Shown: one piece after another, positions 1 to 5,928 of the stretch
Numbering within the stretch: position 1 is the stretch's first letter
Layout: every line of letters starts with the position of its first letter
Assembly: GCA_030618905.1 (NCBI GenBank)
Contig: JAUXCL010000011.1
Location: 1-26,210 of the forward strand
Length of the DNA stretch: 26,210 nucleotides
DNA from: Bacteroidales bacterium
GTDB taxonomy: Bacteria; Bacteroidota; Bacteroidia; Bacteroidales; B18-G4
Direction of reading: 5' to 3'
Made by a program: the position numbers and the translations under genes
The notes under the pieces: generated by a model
The model's database searches: none
What the model saw: the letters and a program-made list of their open reading frames with translations, nothing else
What the model was told of the DNA's origin: nothing

Positions 1-1
1 G

Positions 2-256
2 GAGCATCCCTCCAAAATCGACCCGTCAAAACGGACTATCAAGTTAACATTTGAACAGGCTATGCAGAATCCCGGACTTGTTACGGCTATGTACCAGCAA
101 CTCCATAATGGCTTTTTGGGTACAAATTCCAACAAACAGATGTATACCGTTACTGTTGTTTACCAGAATTATAATTTTCGGATTACCGGTACTTATTCCC
201 AATGGGTTTGGTTCTTCAAGTCACAATTAATAGTGCCTAATCCTTCAGAAACTTAA
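2..256 (+). CDS. C-terminal end of unknown protein (partial)
   Basis: The reading frame is open from the first bases of the window to a TAA at 254-256, so only the last 84 or so residues are visible and the start lies outside. The fragment is rich in aromatic and polar residues (Tyr, Gln, Asn, Trp) and has alternating strand-like segments such as YTVTVVYQNYNFRITGTY, which would fit an exported or surface beta-rich protein. I recognise no family. A strong terminator follows 44 bp downstream, which supports this being the true gene end. An internal ATG at 62 exists, but the frame continues upstream of it, so it is probably not the start. Confidence 0.6.
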   Translation, partial: EHPSKIDPSKRTIKLTFEQAMQNPGLVTAMYQQLHNGFLGTNSNKQMYTVTVVYQNYNFRITGTYSQWVWFFKSQLIVPNPSET

Positions 257-300
257 TACTTGACGTCAGGTAATAAATCCTGGCCAAGATCATATTGCGA

Positions 301-327
301 GCCCGCCATTCAAGGCGGGCTTTTTTT
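301..327 (+). terminator. Rho-independent terminator
   Basis: A 7-bp perfect GC-rich stem (GCCCGCC / GGCGGGC) with a 6-nt loop is followed directly by seven T residues. It lies 44 bp after the stop codon of the gene ending at 256. Confidence 0.85.
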
Positions 328-381
328 AATACATCATTTTTTCAATTTGACCCACCAAATAACCCGTCACACTAATTTTTT

Positions 382-402
382 GGTCACTGGTCACGTGATT
401 AG
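382..402. repeat. Short heptamer array (GGTCACT-type)
   Basis: Three degenerate 7-bp units in phase (GGTCACT, GGTCACG, TGATTAG). It is the first of five adjacent arrays filling the non-coding interval between 328 and 600. Confidence 0.5.
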
Positions 403-409
403 TGAAAAA

Positions 410-497
410 TTGTTTAGGTGTTTAGTTGTTTAATTATTTAACAATATGACAATATAGCAATATAGCAGTATATCTGTTTATCTGTTTATCGTTTATT
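410..497. repeat. Octamer tandem array, copy A
   Basis: Strict 8-bp phase. Units in order are TTGTTTAG, GTGTTTAG, TTGTTTAA, TTATTTAA, CAATATGA, CAATATAG twice, CAGTATAT, CTGTTTAT twice, then a decayed CGTTTATT. The same ordered series appears at 23445-23508 and 24650-24745. There is no coding potential. Confidence 0.85.
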
Positions 498-499
498 TT

Positions 500-527
500 C
501 TCCCTACTCCCTACTCCTTACTCCCTA
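500..527. repeat. Heptamer tandem array (CTCCCTA)
   Basis: Four 7-bp units in phase: CTCCCTA, CTCCCTA, CTCCTTA, CTCCCTA. It directly follows the octamer array. Confidence 0.8.
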
Positions 528-535
528 CTTGTGTC

Positions 536-587
536 GTGATGCGTGACGAGTGACGCGTGACTAGACTCGTGATCTGCATTCTGCATT
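536..587. repeat. Two adjacent heptamer arrays (GTGACGN and CTGCATT)
   Basis: 536-563 has four units in 7-bp phase (GTGATGC, GTGACGA, GTGACGC, GTGACTA). 574-587 has two CTGCATT units, a word related to the CCTGCAT array at 1658-1713. The rest of this >300-bp gene-free stretch (257-740) holds only the terminator, these arrays and the inverted-repeat arm at 628-661. Confidence 0.7.
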
Positions 588-627
588 CATTCTGACAATG
601 GGTGCATGGGATTGTTAGGTGGGAATT

Positions 628-661
628 GTAAGTCTTCAGCCTAACCCGGACACTAAGTTAT
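628..661 (+). repeat. Left arm of a dispersed inverted repeat
   Basis: This 34-bp stretch, with core GTCTTCAGCCTAA followed by CGGACA and AAGTTA, matches the reverse complement of 4214-4246 at roughly 27 positions. The arms face inward like terminal inverted repeats. It lies about 80 bp upstream of the radical SAM gene, so a regulatory role is an alternative. Confidence 0.6.
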
Positions 662-740
662 AAATGTTAACGTATTGTTTTGGTTATCTTAAAGCTTATG
701 AACACCTTTGCCTGGAAATATTTGTGGAATAAATATTGAT

Positions 741-1628
741 ATGCATTATTCTCTCATATATGAAGAGCCCTTATTCAGACCCCCCAGTGAAGCTTATTCG
801 CTGATCCTACAACCTACAATAGGATGTTCATGGAACCGCTGTTCCTTTTGTGAGATGTATTCCACCAAAAAATTCCGCATTCGTGATATCGGGGAGCTTA
901 AAGAGGAGATCAAAGCCATCAGTGAAATACAGTCCGATGTAAAAAAAGTTTTCCTTGCGGACGGTAATGCCCTGGTACTACAGCATGATTACCTGGTGGA
1001 ATTATTGGCGGAACTGAAGAATGCTTTCCCAAAACTTATCAGGGTTTCTGCCTATGCCTTACCGAAGGATCTGCTGGCCAAAACTGATGATGAATTGTCC
1101 ATTCTCCGTGAAGCAGGATTGAAAATTATTTATGTAGGTATTGAGTCTGGGGATGATGAGGTGCTACAAATGGTAGACAAGGGCGAAACGGCAGCAACTA
1201 CAATAGAAGGTCTGGTCAAAGCAAGGGAAGCAGGGATTAAATGTTCGGTAATGATTCTGAACGGACTGGGAGGGAAAACTTACAGCCGGCAGCATGCCGA
1301 AAATTCGGCCCAAGTGGTCAATTTGGTTCAGCCCGAATACTTGTCTATGCTGGTGTTGAGCTTTCCCCATGGAATAGGGCATTTTAAAGGGCGTTTTAAA
1401 GGGAATTTTGAACCATGTGATATTTCGGATCTACTTCAGGAACTGAAGATGTTCATCGATTCAACAGCTTTAGAACAAACCGTATTCCGCAGCGACCATG
1501 CTTCGAATTACTTAATATTGAAAGGGATTCTTGGCAGAGACAAGGAACGAATACTGGCTGAAATAGAGCATACGCTGGAAAATCCGCAAAAGGCTGGCTT
1601 AAGGCCCGAATGGCTGAGAGGATTATAG
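741..1628 (+). CDS. Radical SAM protein with a Cx4CxxC cluster motif
   Basis: A 295-residue radical SAM enzyme. The 4Fe-4S/SAM motif is near residues 29-37 (CSWNRCSFC), with four residues between the first two cysteines instead of the classical three. Further radical SAM core signatures are LADGNAL (about 75-85) and YVGIESGDDEVL (about 130-142), the usual SAM-contact strand. There is no cobalamin-binding domain and no TRAM or extra cluster domain. I chose the ATG at 741 because the family-like segment (EEPLFRPPSEAYSLIL) begins just after it; the frame also has a TTG at 708. The substrate cannot be told from sequence. It stands alone between repeat-rich non-coding stretches, so context gives no clue. 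Confidence 0.85.
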   Translation: MHYSLIYEEPLFRPPSEAYSLILQPTIGCSWNRCSFCEMYSTKKFRIRDIGELKEEIKAISEIQSDVKKVFLADGNALVLQHDYLVELLAELKNAFPKLIRVSAYALPKDLLAKTDDELSILREAGLKIIYVGIESGDDEVLQMVDKGETAATTIEGLVKAREAGIKCSVMILNGLGGKTYSRQHAENSAQVVNLVQPEYLSMLVLSFPHGIGHFKGRFKGNFEPCDISDLLQELKMFIDSTALEQTVFRSDHASNYLILKGILGRDKERILAEIEHTLENPQKAGLRPEWLRGL

Positions 1629-1633
1629 CTACC

Positions 1634-1647
1634 GCCAACTGCCAACT
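1634..1647. repeat. Heptamer pair (GCCAACT)
   Basis: Two perfect GCCAACT units, the reverse complement of the CAGTTGG-type word at 6300-6313. They start 5 bp after the radical SAM stop codon. Confidence 0.5.
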
Positions 1648-1657
1648 TCCCATTTAT

Positions 1658-1713
1658 CCTGCATCCTGCATCCTGCATCCTGCATCTTGAGTCCTGAGTC
1701 TTGCATTCTGCAG
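1658..1713. repeat. Heptamer tandem array (CCTGCAT)
   Basis: Eight 7-bp units in strict phase: CCTGCAT four times, then CTTGAGT, CCTGAGT, CTTGCAT, TCTGCAG. The rest of the 354-bp gap (1629-1982) is AT-rich and holds only a candidate promoter before the next gene. Confidence 0.85.
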
Positions 1714-1930
1714 GATCCCACCTGTTCCGGCCTGATATATGGTAAAAAAAGTTGCAGAGACTAATAATTGGCCAAATAGATCTTGCAATTTCTACAAATA
1801 ACTGAAAAATTGCCATAATCAATTGTATTAAATATGATTTCTGCAGGGGCAAATTCATAAATTCCTTAAATGATGCATATGAAAACGGTTGCCAGGCATT
1901 AGTCAATTCTGTTTCATCAACTTCCCGGTG

Positions 1931-1938
1931 TACTTTTG
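1931..1938 (+). promoter_or_regulatory. Candidate Bacteroidota -7 box
   Basis: TACTTTTG matches the Bacteroidota sigma-ABfr -7 consensus TAnnTTTG and lies 45 bp upstream of the ATG at 1983. No convincing -33 TTG element is seen at the expected spacing. Confidence 0.4.
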
Positions 1939-1982
1939 AATCATAAAGTGTGAATTTGATTAATCCCTGAAATTCTCAAGTC

Positions 1983-2708
1983 ATGAAAAAATTAATTTTA
2001 ACTATTATGATCAGCAGTTTGATAATAACTGCATCGCCGGCTCAAAAAACTGAAATTTCAGACACCCTGAAAAAAAAGAACTGGGCAGTTGCCATGTACC
2101 TGGGATGGAAGATCGGAGGTCCGTGTAAACAAATTGAAGACGCAATGGTTACAAATAGATTTGACGATTACAAAGGAGGTGGCTGGTTTGGGGGAACGGG
2201 TACAAGTCATCCTTATACTGACCATATTAAACCTTCATGGATGATAAGTGCTAACTATAATCTAAAATCTCCATTTTCAATTGGAATTGTAGGAGGAAAA
2301 ACAAATCTTGGCTGTATACATGGATACAAGATCGAAACATTTGGTCATCCCCTGGACATAGATTTTTCAGTCATCAATTTTTCCCCAATCTTTTCTTACA
2401 ATTTGTATGATATCCTGAGAATTGGTATTGGGCCTTCTGTATATTTCACCAAAGCCTGGGAAAGCAGCTACCATGCAGAAGGGGTCGATGTTGAATATAA
2501 GCATACGAAAGTTGGATTCTTAATTAATTTCGGATTAAGAATCCCCCAAAAATCCCTTTTATTTTTTGAATTGAATTGCCAGTACAGGTATGTGGGTAAA
2601 GCTGAAATTGGCCCATTCAATGAAAATCCTTATCGTGATGCCTTACAAAAAATCGAAGTGAAATATAATCATGCATTTATTGGTGGAGGATTTGGTGTTC
2701 GTTTTTAA
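1983..2708 (+). CDS. Exported outer-membrane beta-barrel-like protein
   Basis: A 241-residue protein of unknown function. Residues 1-20 form a Sec signal peptide (Lys-Lys, hydrophobic core, cleavage near SPAQ). The mature part alternates aromatic/hydrophobic and polar residues in strand-length blocks (MISANYNLKSPFSIGIVGG, LRIGIGPSVYF, VGFLINFGLRI, LFFELNCQYRYVG, HAFIGGGFGVRF) and ends in Phe, the usual C-terminal signature of barrels inserted by BamA. It resembles small Bacteroidota outer-membrane barrel proteins, but I cannot name the family. It is probably monocistronic, with a -7-like box 45 bp upstream, and is convergent with the cold-shock gene. Surface or outer-membrane location is inferred. 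Confidence 0.7.
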   Translation: MKKLILTIMISSLIITASPAQKTEISDTLKKKNWAVAMYLGWKIGGPCKQIEDAMVTNRFDDYKGGGWFGGTGTSHPYTDHIKPSWMISANYNLKSPFSIGIVGGKTNLGCIHGYKIETFGHPLDIDFSVINFSPIFSYNLYDILRIGIGPSVYFTKAWESSYHAEGVDVEYKHTKVGFLINFGLRIPQKSLLFFELNCQYRYVGKAEIGPFNENPYRDALQKIEVKYNHAFIGGGFGVRF

Positions 2709-2738
2709 GTAAGCCACCAACTACACCTAAGAATAATA

Positions 2739-2930
2739 TTATATTACTTTGACATTCACTGCGTTCAATCCTTTTTGACCTTCCTCTATATCATAGCTTA
2801 CTTTATCTCCCTCAGTTATCCTGTCGACTAATCCATTTTTATGTACAAATACATCTTTACTGCCATCATCAGGGGCGATGAATCCAAACCCTTTGGAATC
2901 ATTGAAAAATTTTACGGTTCCGTTACTCAT
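2739..2930 (-). CDS. Cold-shock domain protein (CspA family)
   Basis: A 63-residue single cold-shock domain. MSNGTVKFFNDSKGFGFIAPDD contains RNP1 (KGFGFI) and VFVHKNGL contains RNP2 (VFVH), the aromatic surfaces that bind single-stranded RNA and DNA. The length is normal for bacterial Csp proteins, which act as RNA chaperones in the cytoplasm. I set the start at the ATG at 2928-2930, because an upstream in-frame start would add a hydrophobic 13-residue leader foreign to the family. A consensus -7 box sits 27 bp upstream. The gene is convergent with the barrel protein gene. A DeaD helicase, another RNA-structure protein, is encoded 6 kb away on the same strand, but not in the same operon. Confidence 0.93.
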   Translation of the reverse strand: MSNGTVKFFNDSKGFGFIAPDDGSKDVFVHKNGLVDRITEGDKVSYDIEEGQKGLNAVNVKVI

Positions 2931-2957
2931 GATTAATAATTTAATTTTTATAAAACA

Positions 2958-2965
2958 CAAAGGTA
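2958..2965 (-). promoter_or_regulatory. -7 box of the cold-shock gene
   Basis: On the minus strand this reads TACCTTTG, a full match to TAnnTTTG. It lies 27 bp upstream of the cold-shock ATG, leaving an AT-rich leader of about 20 nt. Confidence 0.55.
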
Positions 2966-3107
2966 GCATTATATCTTTCCACTTGGTTATTTTAGAAGAC
3001 TTTAATTCTAATATTGTGCATAATTGCTGTATAGAAGCATATTTATTGCCTTTACCAGGTAAATTTGGTGCTTAGTGTAAAATCTATTAAGTATTAAGAA
3101 AATGACA

Positions 3108-3157
3108 CTCTGTGTTTTCTATGTGCCTCTATGTGTGTCTCTGTGCGCCTCTATGAT
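3108..3157. repeat. Decamer tandem array (TCTATGTGNN)
   Basis: Five degenerate 10-bp units in phase: CTCTGTGTTT, TCTATGTGCC, TCTATGTGTG, TCTCTGTGCG, CCTCTATGAT. It is non-coding, between the cold-shock gene and the exported AhpD-like gene. Confidence 0.75.
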
Positions 3158-3174
3158 ACTGGATACTGAATTTT

Positions 3175-3192
3175 TTGTTAATATATTGTTAA
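3175..3192 (-). promoter_or_regulatory. Possible PhoB/PhoP-type direct repeat
   Basis: On the minus strand, two perfect TTAACA hexamers are separated by 5 bp (11-bp period), the same arrangement as the candidate operators in the phosphate region. It lies about 85 bp upstream of the AhpD-like gene at 3278. The flanks are very AT-rich, so chance is a real possibility. Confidence 0.3.
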
Positions 3193-3277
3193 ATAATTGA
3201 TATCCAGCCCCCTGTTAGCTATCTTGCAGCCATTACATTGGTATTTCTTTATTTTAATTTCTAACCCTTTAAAACAT

Positions 3278-3763
3278 ATGACAATGAAACATTCAATCAA
3301 AACGATCATTAAACAAATGGTTTTTATTATTTCCGGCTTATTAATAACAATGACTGTAGCTGCGCAGGATAATGAGGCTTATGAAAAAGCTATAAATGAA
3401 ATTCAACAGCAGTTCGGAACTATTCCTTCAATGTTTGAAGTATATCCCAATCATGCCCTCCCTGGAGCCTGGGAAAATTTTAAGCAATTGAGTAGCCCTG
3501 ATAACAAAATTCCCCCAAAGTATCGAGAATTAATACAACTTGCTGTGGCATCCCAAATCCCATGTGATTATTGCATTTACTTCCATATTGCTTCTGCAAA
3601 AGCATTTGGTGCGACTGATGAGGAAATTCAAGAAGCAATTGCACATGGCGCTTCCACAAGACAATGGAGCATGATATTGCAGGGGAATCAAGTTGATTTT
3701 GAAGAGTTTAAGCTTGAATTTGATGCAATGATGAAATTCATGTCAGAAAATTCGAAAGAATAA
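3278..3763 (+). CDS. Exported carboxymuconolactone decarboxylase/AhpD-like protein
   Basis: A 161-residue protein of the carboxymuconolactone decarboxylase (AhpD-like) superfamily. From the ATG at 3278, residues 1-30 look like a Sec signal peptide (Lys-rich start, FIISGLLITMTVAA, cleavage near AAQ-D). The CMD helix core follows, with the redox motif CDYCIYFH (Cys96, Cys99, His103) preceded by an acidic residue in KYRELIQLA, as in AhpD. Such CxxC-His motifs act in peroxide reduction or disulfide exchange. An exported form is unusual, since most relatives are cytoplasmic. The ATG at 3284 is an equally possible start. The frame extends to a non-ATG codon at 3197, but that extension gives no better signal peptide. 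The true substrate is unknown. Confidence 0.8.
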   Translation: MTMKHSIKTIIKQMVFIISGLLITMTVAAQDNEAYEKAINEIQQQFGTIPSMFEVYPNHALPGAWENFKQLSSPDNKIPPKYRELIQLAVASQIPCDYCIYFHIASAKAFGATDEEIQEAIAHGASTRQWSMILQGNQVDFEEFKLEFDAMMKFMSENSKE

Positions 3764-3827
3764 GTTTTTTCGAAAGCATTCTTCCTGATCTGGGTTGTGG
3801 GGTTGTGCAAATGAATAATTAGGCGTA

Positions 3828-4132
3828 TTATCCCCTCAACTCAGTAATTTTTTCCTTGATGAAATCTTTAGGAATGATACCAGTTTTACCCCCTTTAAAA
3901 TTATAAATACGACAGGTATATGAAAAGCCTTCGGGTACTTTCATTAAATATATATCCAAACCATCGATTAGTATTGTTGGGGAACCTTGAAATTTAAATT
4001 TTTCAGCTTTTTGAAGATCGGGTATCTCCAAAATTTCTATCTCTTTTTCGGGGATTTCTAATTCTTTAAGAACTTCTTTCAGGTTGTCTAATGTGTCTTT
4101 GGCATTTGGGCATCCATCAAATCGGACCTCAT
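3828..4132 (-). pseudogene. Thioredoxin-like (CPN-motif) protein, 5' end frameshifted
   Basis: The minus strand encodes HEVRFDGCPNAKDTLDNL and continues for ~100 residues to ITELRG, including QGSPTILIDGLDIY (the cis-Pro strand of thioredoxin folds) and CRIYNFKGGKTGIIP. This pattern fits the small thioredoxin/glutaredoxin-like proteins often annotated near alkylmercury lyases. The frame has no start codon before a TGA at 4134-4136; the only internal start is TTG at 4029-4031, which would remove the FDGCPN motif. An ATG at 4130-4132 is one base out of frame: restoring one base there would give M-(K/R)-VRFDGCPN, a normal start for the family. A one-base deletion in codon 2 is therefore the simplest reading. 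The break lies exactly where a heptamer array begins. A read error is possible. Confidence 0.7.
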
Positions 4133-4207
4133 GTCAACTGCCTATTGTCAACTTCTCTTCACGGGTCACTCCCGATAATTATCGGGATCACGCTTCCCGT
4201 TTCACAC
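4133..4207. repeat. Heptamer-phase array with an 18-bp palindrome
   Basis: 4133-4160 has units in 7-bp phase (GTCAACT, GCCTATT, GTCAACT, TCTCTTC). 4170-4187 is a perfect palindrome, TCCCGATAA/TTATCGGGA. It is followed by a CTTCCCGTTTCAC word resembling CTTCCCGATTCAC at 24811-24823. The array fills the space between the broken thioredoxin-like gene and the inverted-repeat arm. Confidence 0.6.
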
Positions 4208-4213
4208 TTTGTT

Positions 4214-4246
4214 GTAACTTTATGTCCGAATTAGGCTGAAGACGTA
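4214..4246 (-). repeat. Right arm of the dispersed inverted repeat
   Basis: The reverse complement matches 628-661 around GTCTTCAGCCTAA, CGGACA and AAGTTA. It lies about 37 bp upstream of the acyltransferase ATG. Confidence 0.6.
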
Positions 4247-4282
4247 CAATATTTTAAGACAATCTTGTCAATACTGGAATAC

Positions 4283-5131
4283 ATGACGAAATTTAACGAA
4301 GACATTAAGTATGTGGATATTGCAAGGATTATTGATGAAAGCAACTCGGAAGTATTAAATAAACTACCCGGATTTGTAGTCAATTGGATTGCAAAAATTG
4401 TCAGGCAAGATGAAATGAACCATATCCTTAGTAAGTATTCAGATTATTCCGGAATAGATTTTCTTATCAAAATAATCGAAGAGTTTAATTTGAAGTTAGA
4501 AATTGAAGGGAAAGAAAACCTTCCGGAAGATGGGAAATGTTTTTTTGCCGCCAATCATCCTTATGGTGTGATAGATGGATTGGTTTTGACCCACACAGTC
4601 TCTGAAAAATATGGCCCAATGAAAGCAATAGCTAATGATGCTTTTATGTTTTTACCCCATTTGCGTCCATTGATTGCAGTGGTAAATGTTTTTGGACGTT
4701 CATCAAAAGAGTATGTGAAATCGCTTGATGATACGTATAACTCGGGAATTCCCATAACACACTTTCCTGCAGGTGAAGTGTCAAGGCGATATAAAGGAAA
4801 AGTGCAGGATGCAGCATGGCAAAAAAGTATTATTACGAAAGCCATTTCAAGCAAAAGAGATATAGTCCCCTTTTATTTTTATGGCAAAAATTCCTTTTTG
4901 TTTTATACGGTGTACACAATAAGGCATTTGTTTGGGATTAAGACTAATATTGAGTTGGTACTATTGCCTCGTGAGATGTTTAGAAAAAGAAATAAAACCA
5001 TAAAAGTAAAGATCGGAAAGCGAATACAATATCACATGTTTGACGAATCTTTATCCCACTGGGAGTGGGCCCAGAAGGTGCGTTCTCAAGTATATGAACT
5101 GGGGAACAAAAAGTCAATAAATAATTCCTGA
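4283..5131 (+). CDS. PlsC-like lysophospholipid/glycerol acyltransferase
   Basis: A 282-residue membrane-associated acyltransferase. Block I is FFAANHPYGVIDG (His92, Asp98): five residues lie between the catalytic His and Asp rather than the four of classical PlsC, as in the 'hemolysin-like' acyltransferases with NHPxGxxDG motifs. ITHFPAGEVSRR (about 155-170) corresponds to block III (FPEGxRS-like), and DIVPFYFYGKNS to block IV. Known relatives transfer acyl chains to lysophosphatidate, lyso-ornithine lipid or lyso-glycine lipid. The ATG at 4283 is preferred; an in-frame TTG lies 18 bp upstream. The gene is followed after 10 bp by a methyltransferase of a lipid-modifying type, suggesting a two-gene lipid operon. 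The specific substrate is not readable. Confidence 0.82.
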   Translation: MTKFNEDIKYVDIARIIDESNSEVLNKLPGFVVNWIAKIVRQDEMNHILSKYSDYSGIDFLIKIIEEFNLKLEIEGKENLPEDGKCFFAANHPYGVIDGLVLTHTVSEKYGPMKAIANDAFMFLPHLRPLIAVVNVFGRSSKEYVKSLDDTYNSGIPITHFPAGEVSRRYKGKVQDAAWQKSIITKAISSKRDIVPFYFYGKNSFLFYTVYTIRHLFGIKTNIELVLLPREMFRKRNKTIKVKIGKRIQYHMFDESLSHWEWAQKVRSQVYELGNKKSINNS

Positions 5132-5141
5132 TTTAATCACT

Positions 5142-5912
5142 ATGAAGTTTAATATTCGCGAAAGCTTGTTCAGAATTTGGTATTGGTACGTGAATAAAGC
5201 TGACAAGAATGCTGAGATCTTATTTATGAACTATGGATATAGTGATAAAGATCAGGAGATCCTGATGGATGAACAAGACAAACCTAATCGATACGCTATC
5301 CAGTTATATCACCATTTGGCAAGTGCTGTCGGGATAAAAAACAAAGATATTGTAGAAATAGGTTGTGGCAGAGGAGGAGGACTGTCCTATATCACCAGGA
5401 ATTTTTTACCTGCTTCGGCTAAGGGGATAGATCTGGATAAACAGGCTGTCTCATTTTGTAAGCGCCATTATGCTTTGGATGGTTTGTCGTTTTTGCAAGG
5501 CGATGCGCAGAATTTAAATCTGAAGAATAATTCCTGTGATGTGGTGATCAATGTTGAATCTTCGCACCGTTATCCCGATATGGCTGCATTTCTGGGAGAA
5601 GTATCCCGTATTTTACGTCCCGGGGGATATTTTTTATTTACAGATTTTCGATACGATTATGAAATGGAAGACATGAAGAAGGAGCTTAAGTCGGGTGGGA
5701 TGATCGTGCTGAAAGAGAAAATCATTAACCGGGAAGTTATTGCTGCCCTGGAGTTAGATGATGAGCGAAAACACAAACTTGTAAAAAAGCTGGCCCCAAA
5801 ATTTCTTCATAAAATAGCCCTGAATTTTAGCGGGACCATAGGTTCTGAAACATATGATCGATTTGTATCACATAAGTACATATATTTCAGTTATGTGATA
5901 CAAAAACCTTAA
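5142..5912 (+). CDS. Class I SAM methyltransferase, phthiotriol-methyltransferase-like
   Basis: A 256-residue class I methyltransferase. Motif I is DIVEIGCGRGGGLSYITR (69-86), the acidic strand end is GIDLDKQAV, motif II-like is LQGDAQNLNLKNNSCDVVINVESSHRYPD, and motif III is ILRPGGYFLFTDFR. The combination 'GCGRGGG...NVESSHxYPD...LRPGGYFLxxDFR' is the pattern of the mycobacterial phthiotriol/phenolphthiotriol dimycocerosate O-methyltransferase family and related lipid or polyketide methyltransferases. That gives the family, not the substrate, since Bacteroidota do not make these waxes. The C-terminal part (160-256) is basic and hydrophobic and might contact a membrane. It is 10 bp downstream of the acyltransferase, so the two probably act on the same lipid. 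Confidence 0.85.
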   Translation: MKFNIRESLFRIWYWYVNKADKNAEILFMNYGYSDKDQEILMDEQDKPNRYAIQLYHHLASAVGIKNKDIVEIGCGRGGGLSYITRNFLPASAKGIDLDKQAVSFCKRHYALDGLSFLQGDAQNLNLKNNSCDVVINVESSHRYPDMAAFLGEVSRILRPGGYFLFTDFRYDYEMEDMKKELKSGGMIVLKEKIINREVIAALELDDERKHKLVKKLAPKFLHKIALNFSGTIGSETYDRFVSHKYIYFSYVIQKP

Positions 5913-5928
5913 GTCTTAAGATTTCTGA

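Noticed and set aside
382..596. CRISPR array
   Set aside because: The units are 7-8 bp and contiguous, without spacers of unique sequence, and no cas gene is present.
1508..1978. A minus-strand open frame across 1508-1975, part of it protein-like and hydrophobic
   Set aside because: It overlaps the end of the radical SAM gene, runs through the CCTGCAT array and has no ATG before the upstream TGA. The hydrophobic look is what AT-rich non-coding DNA gives.
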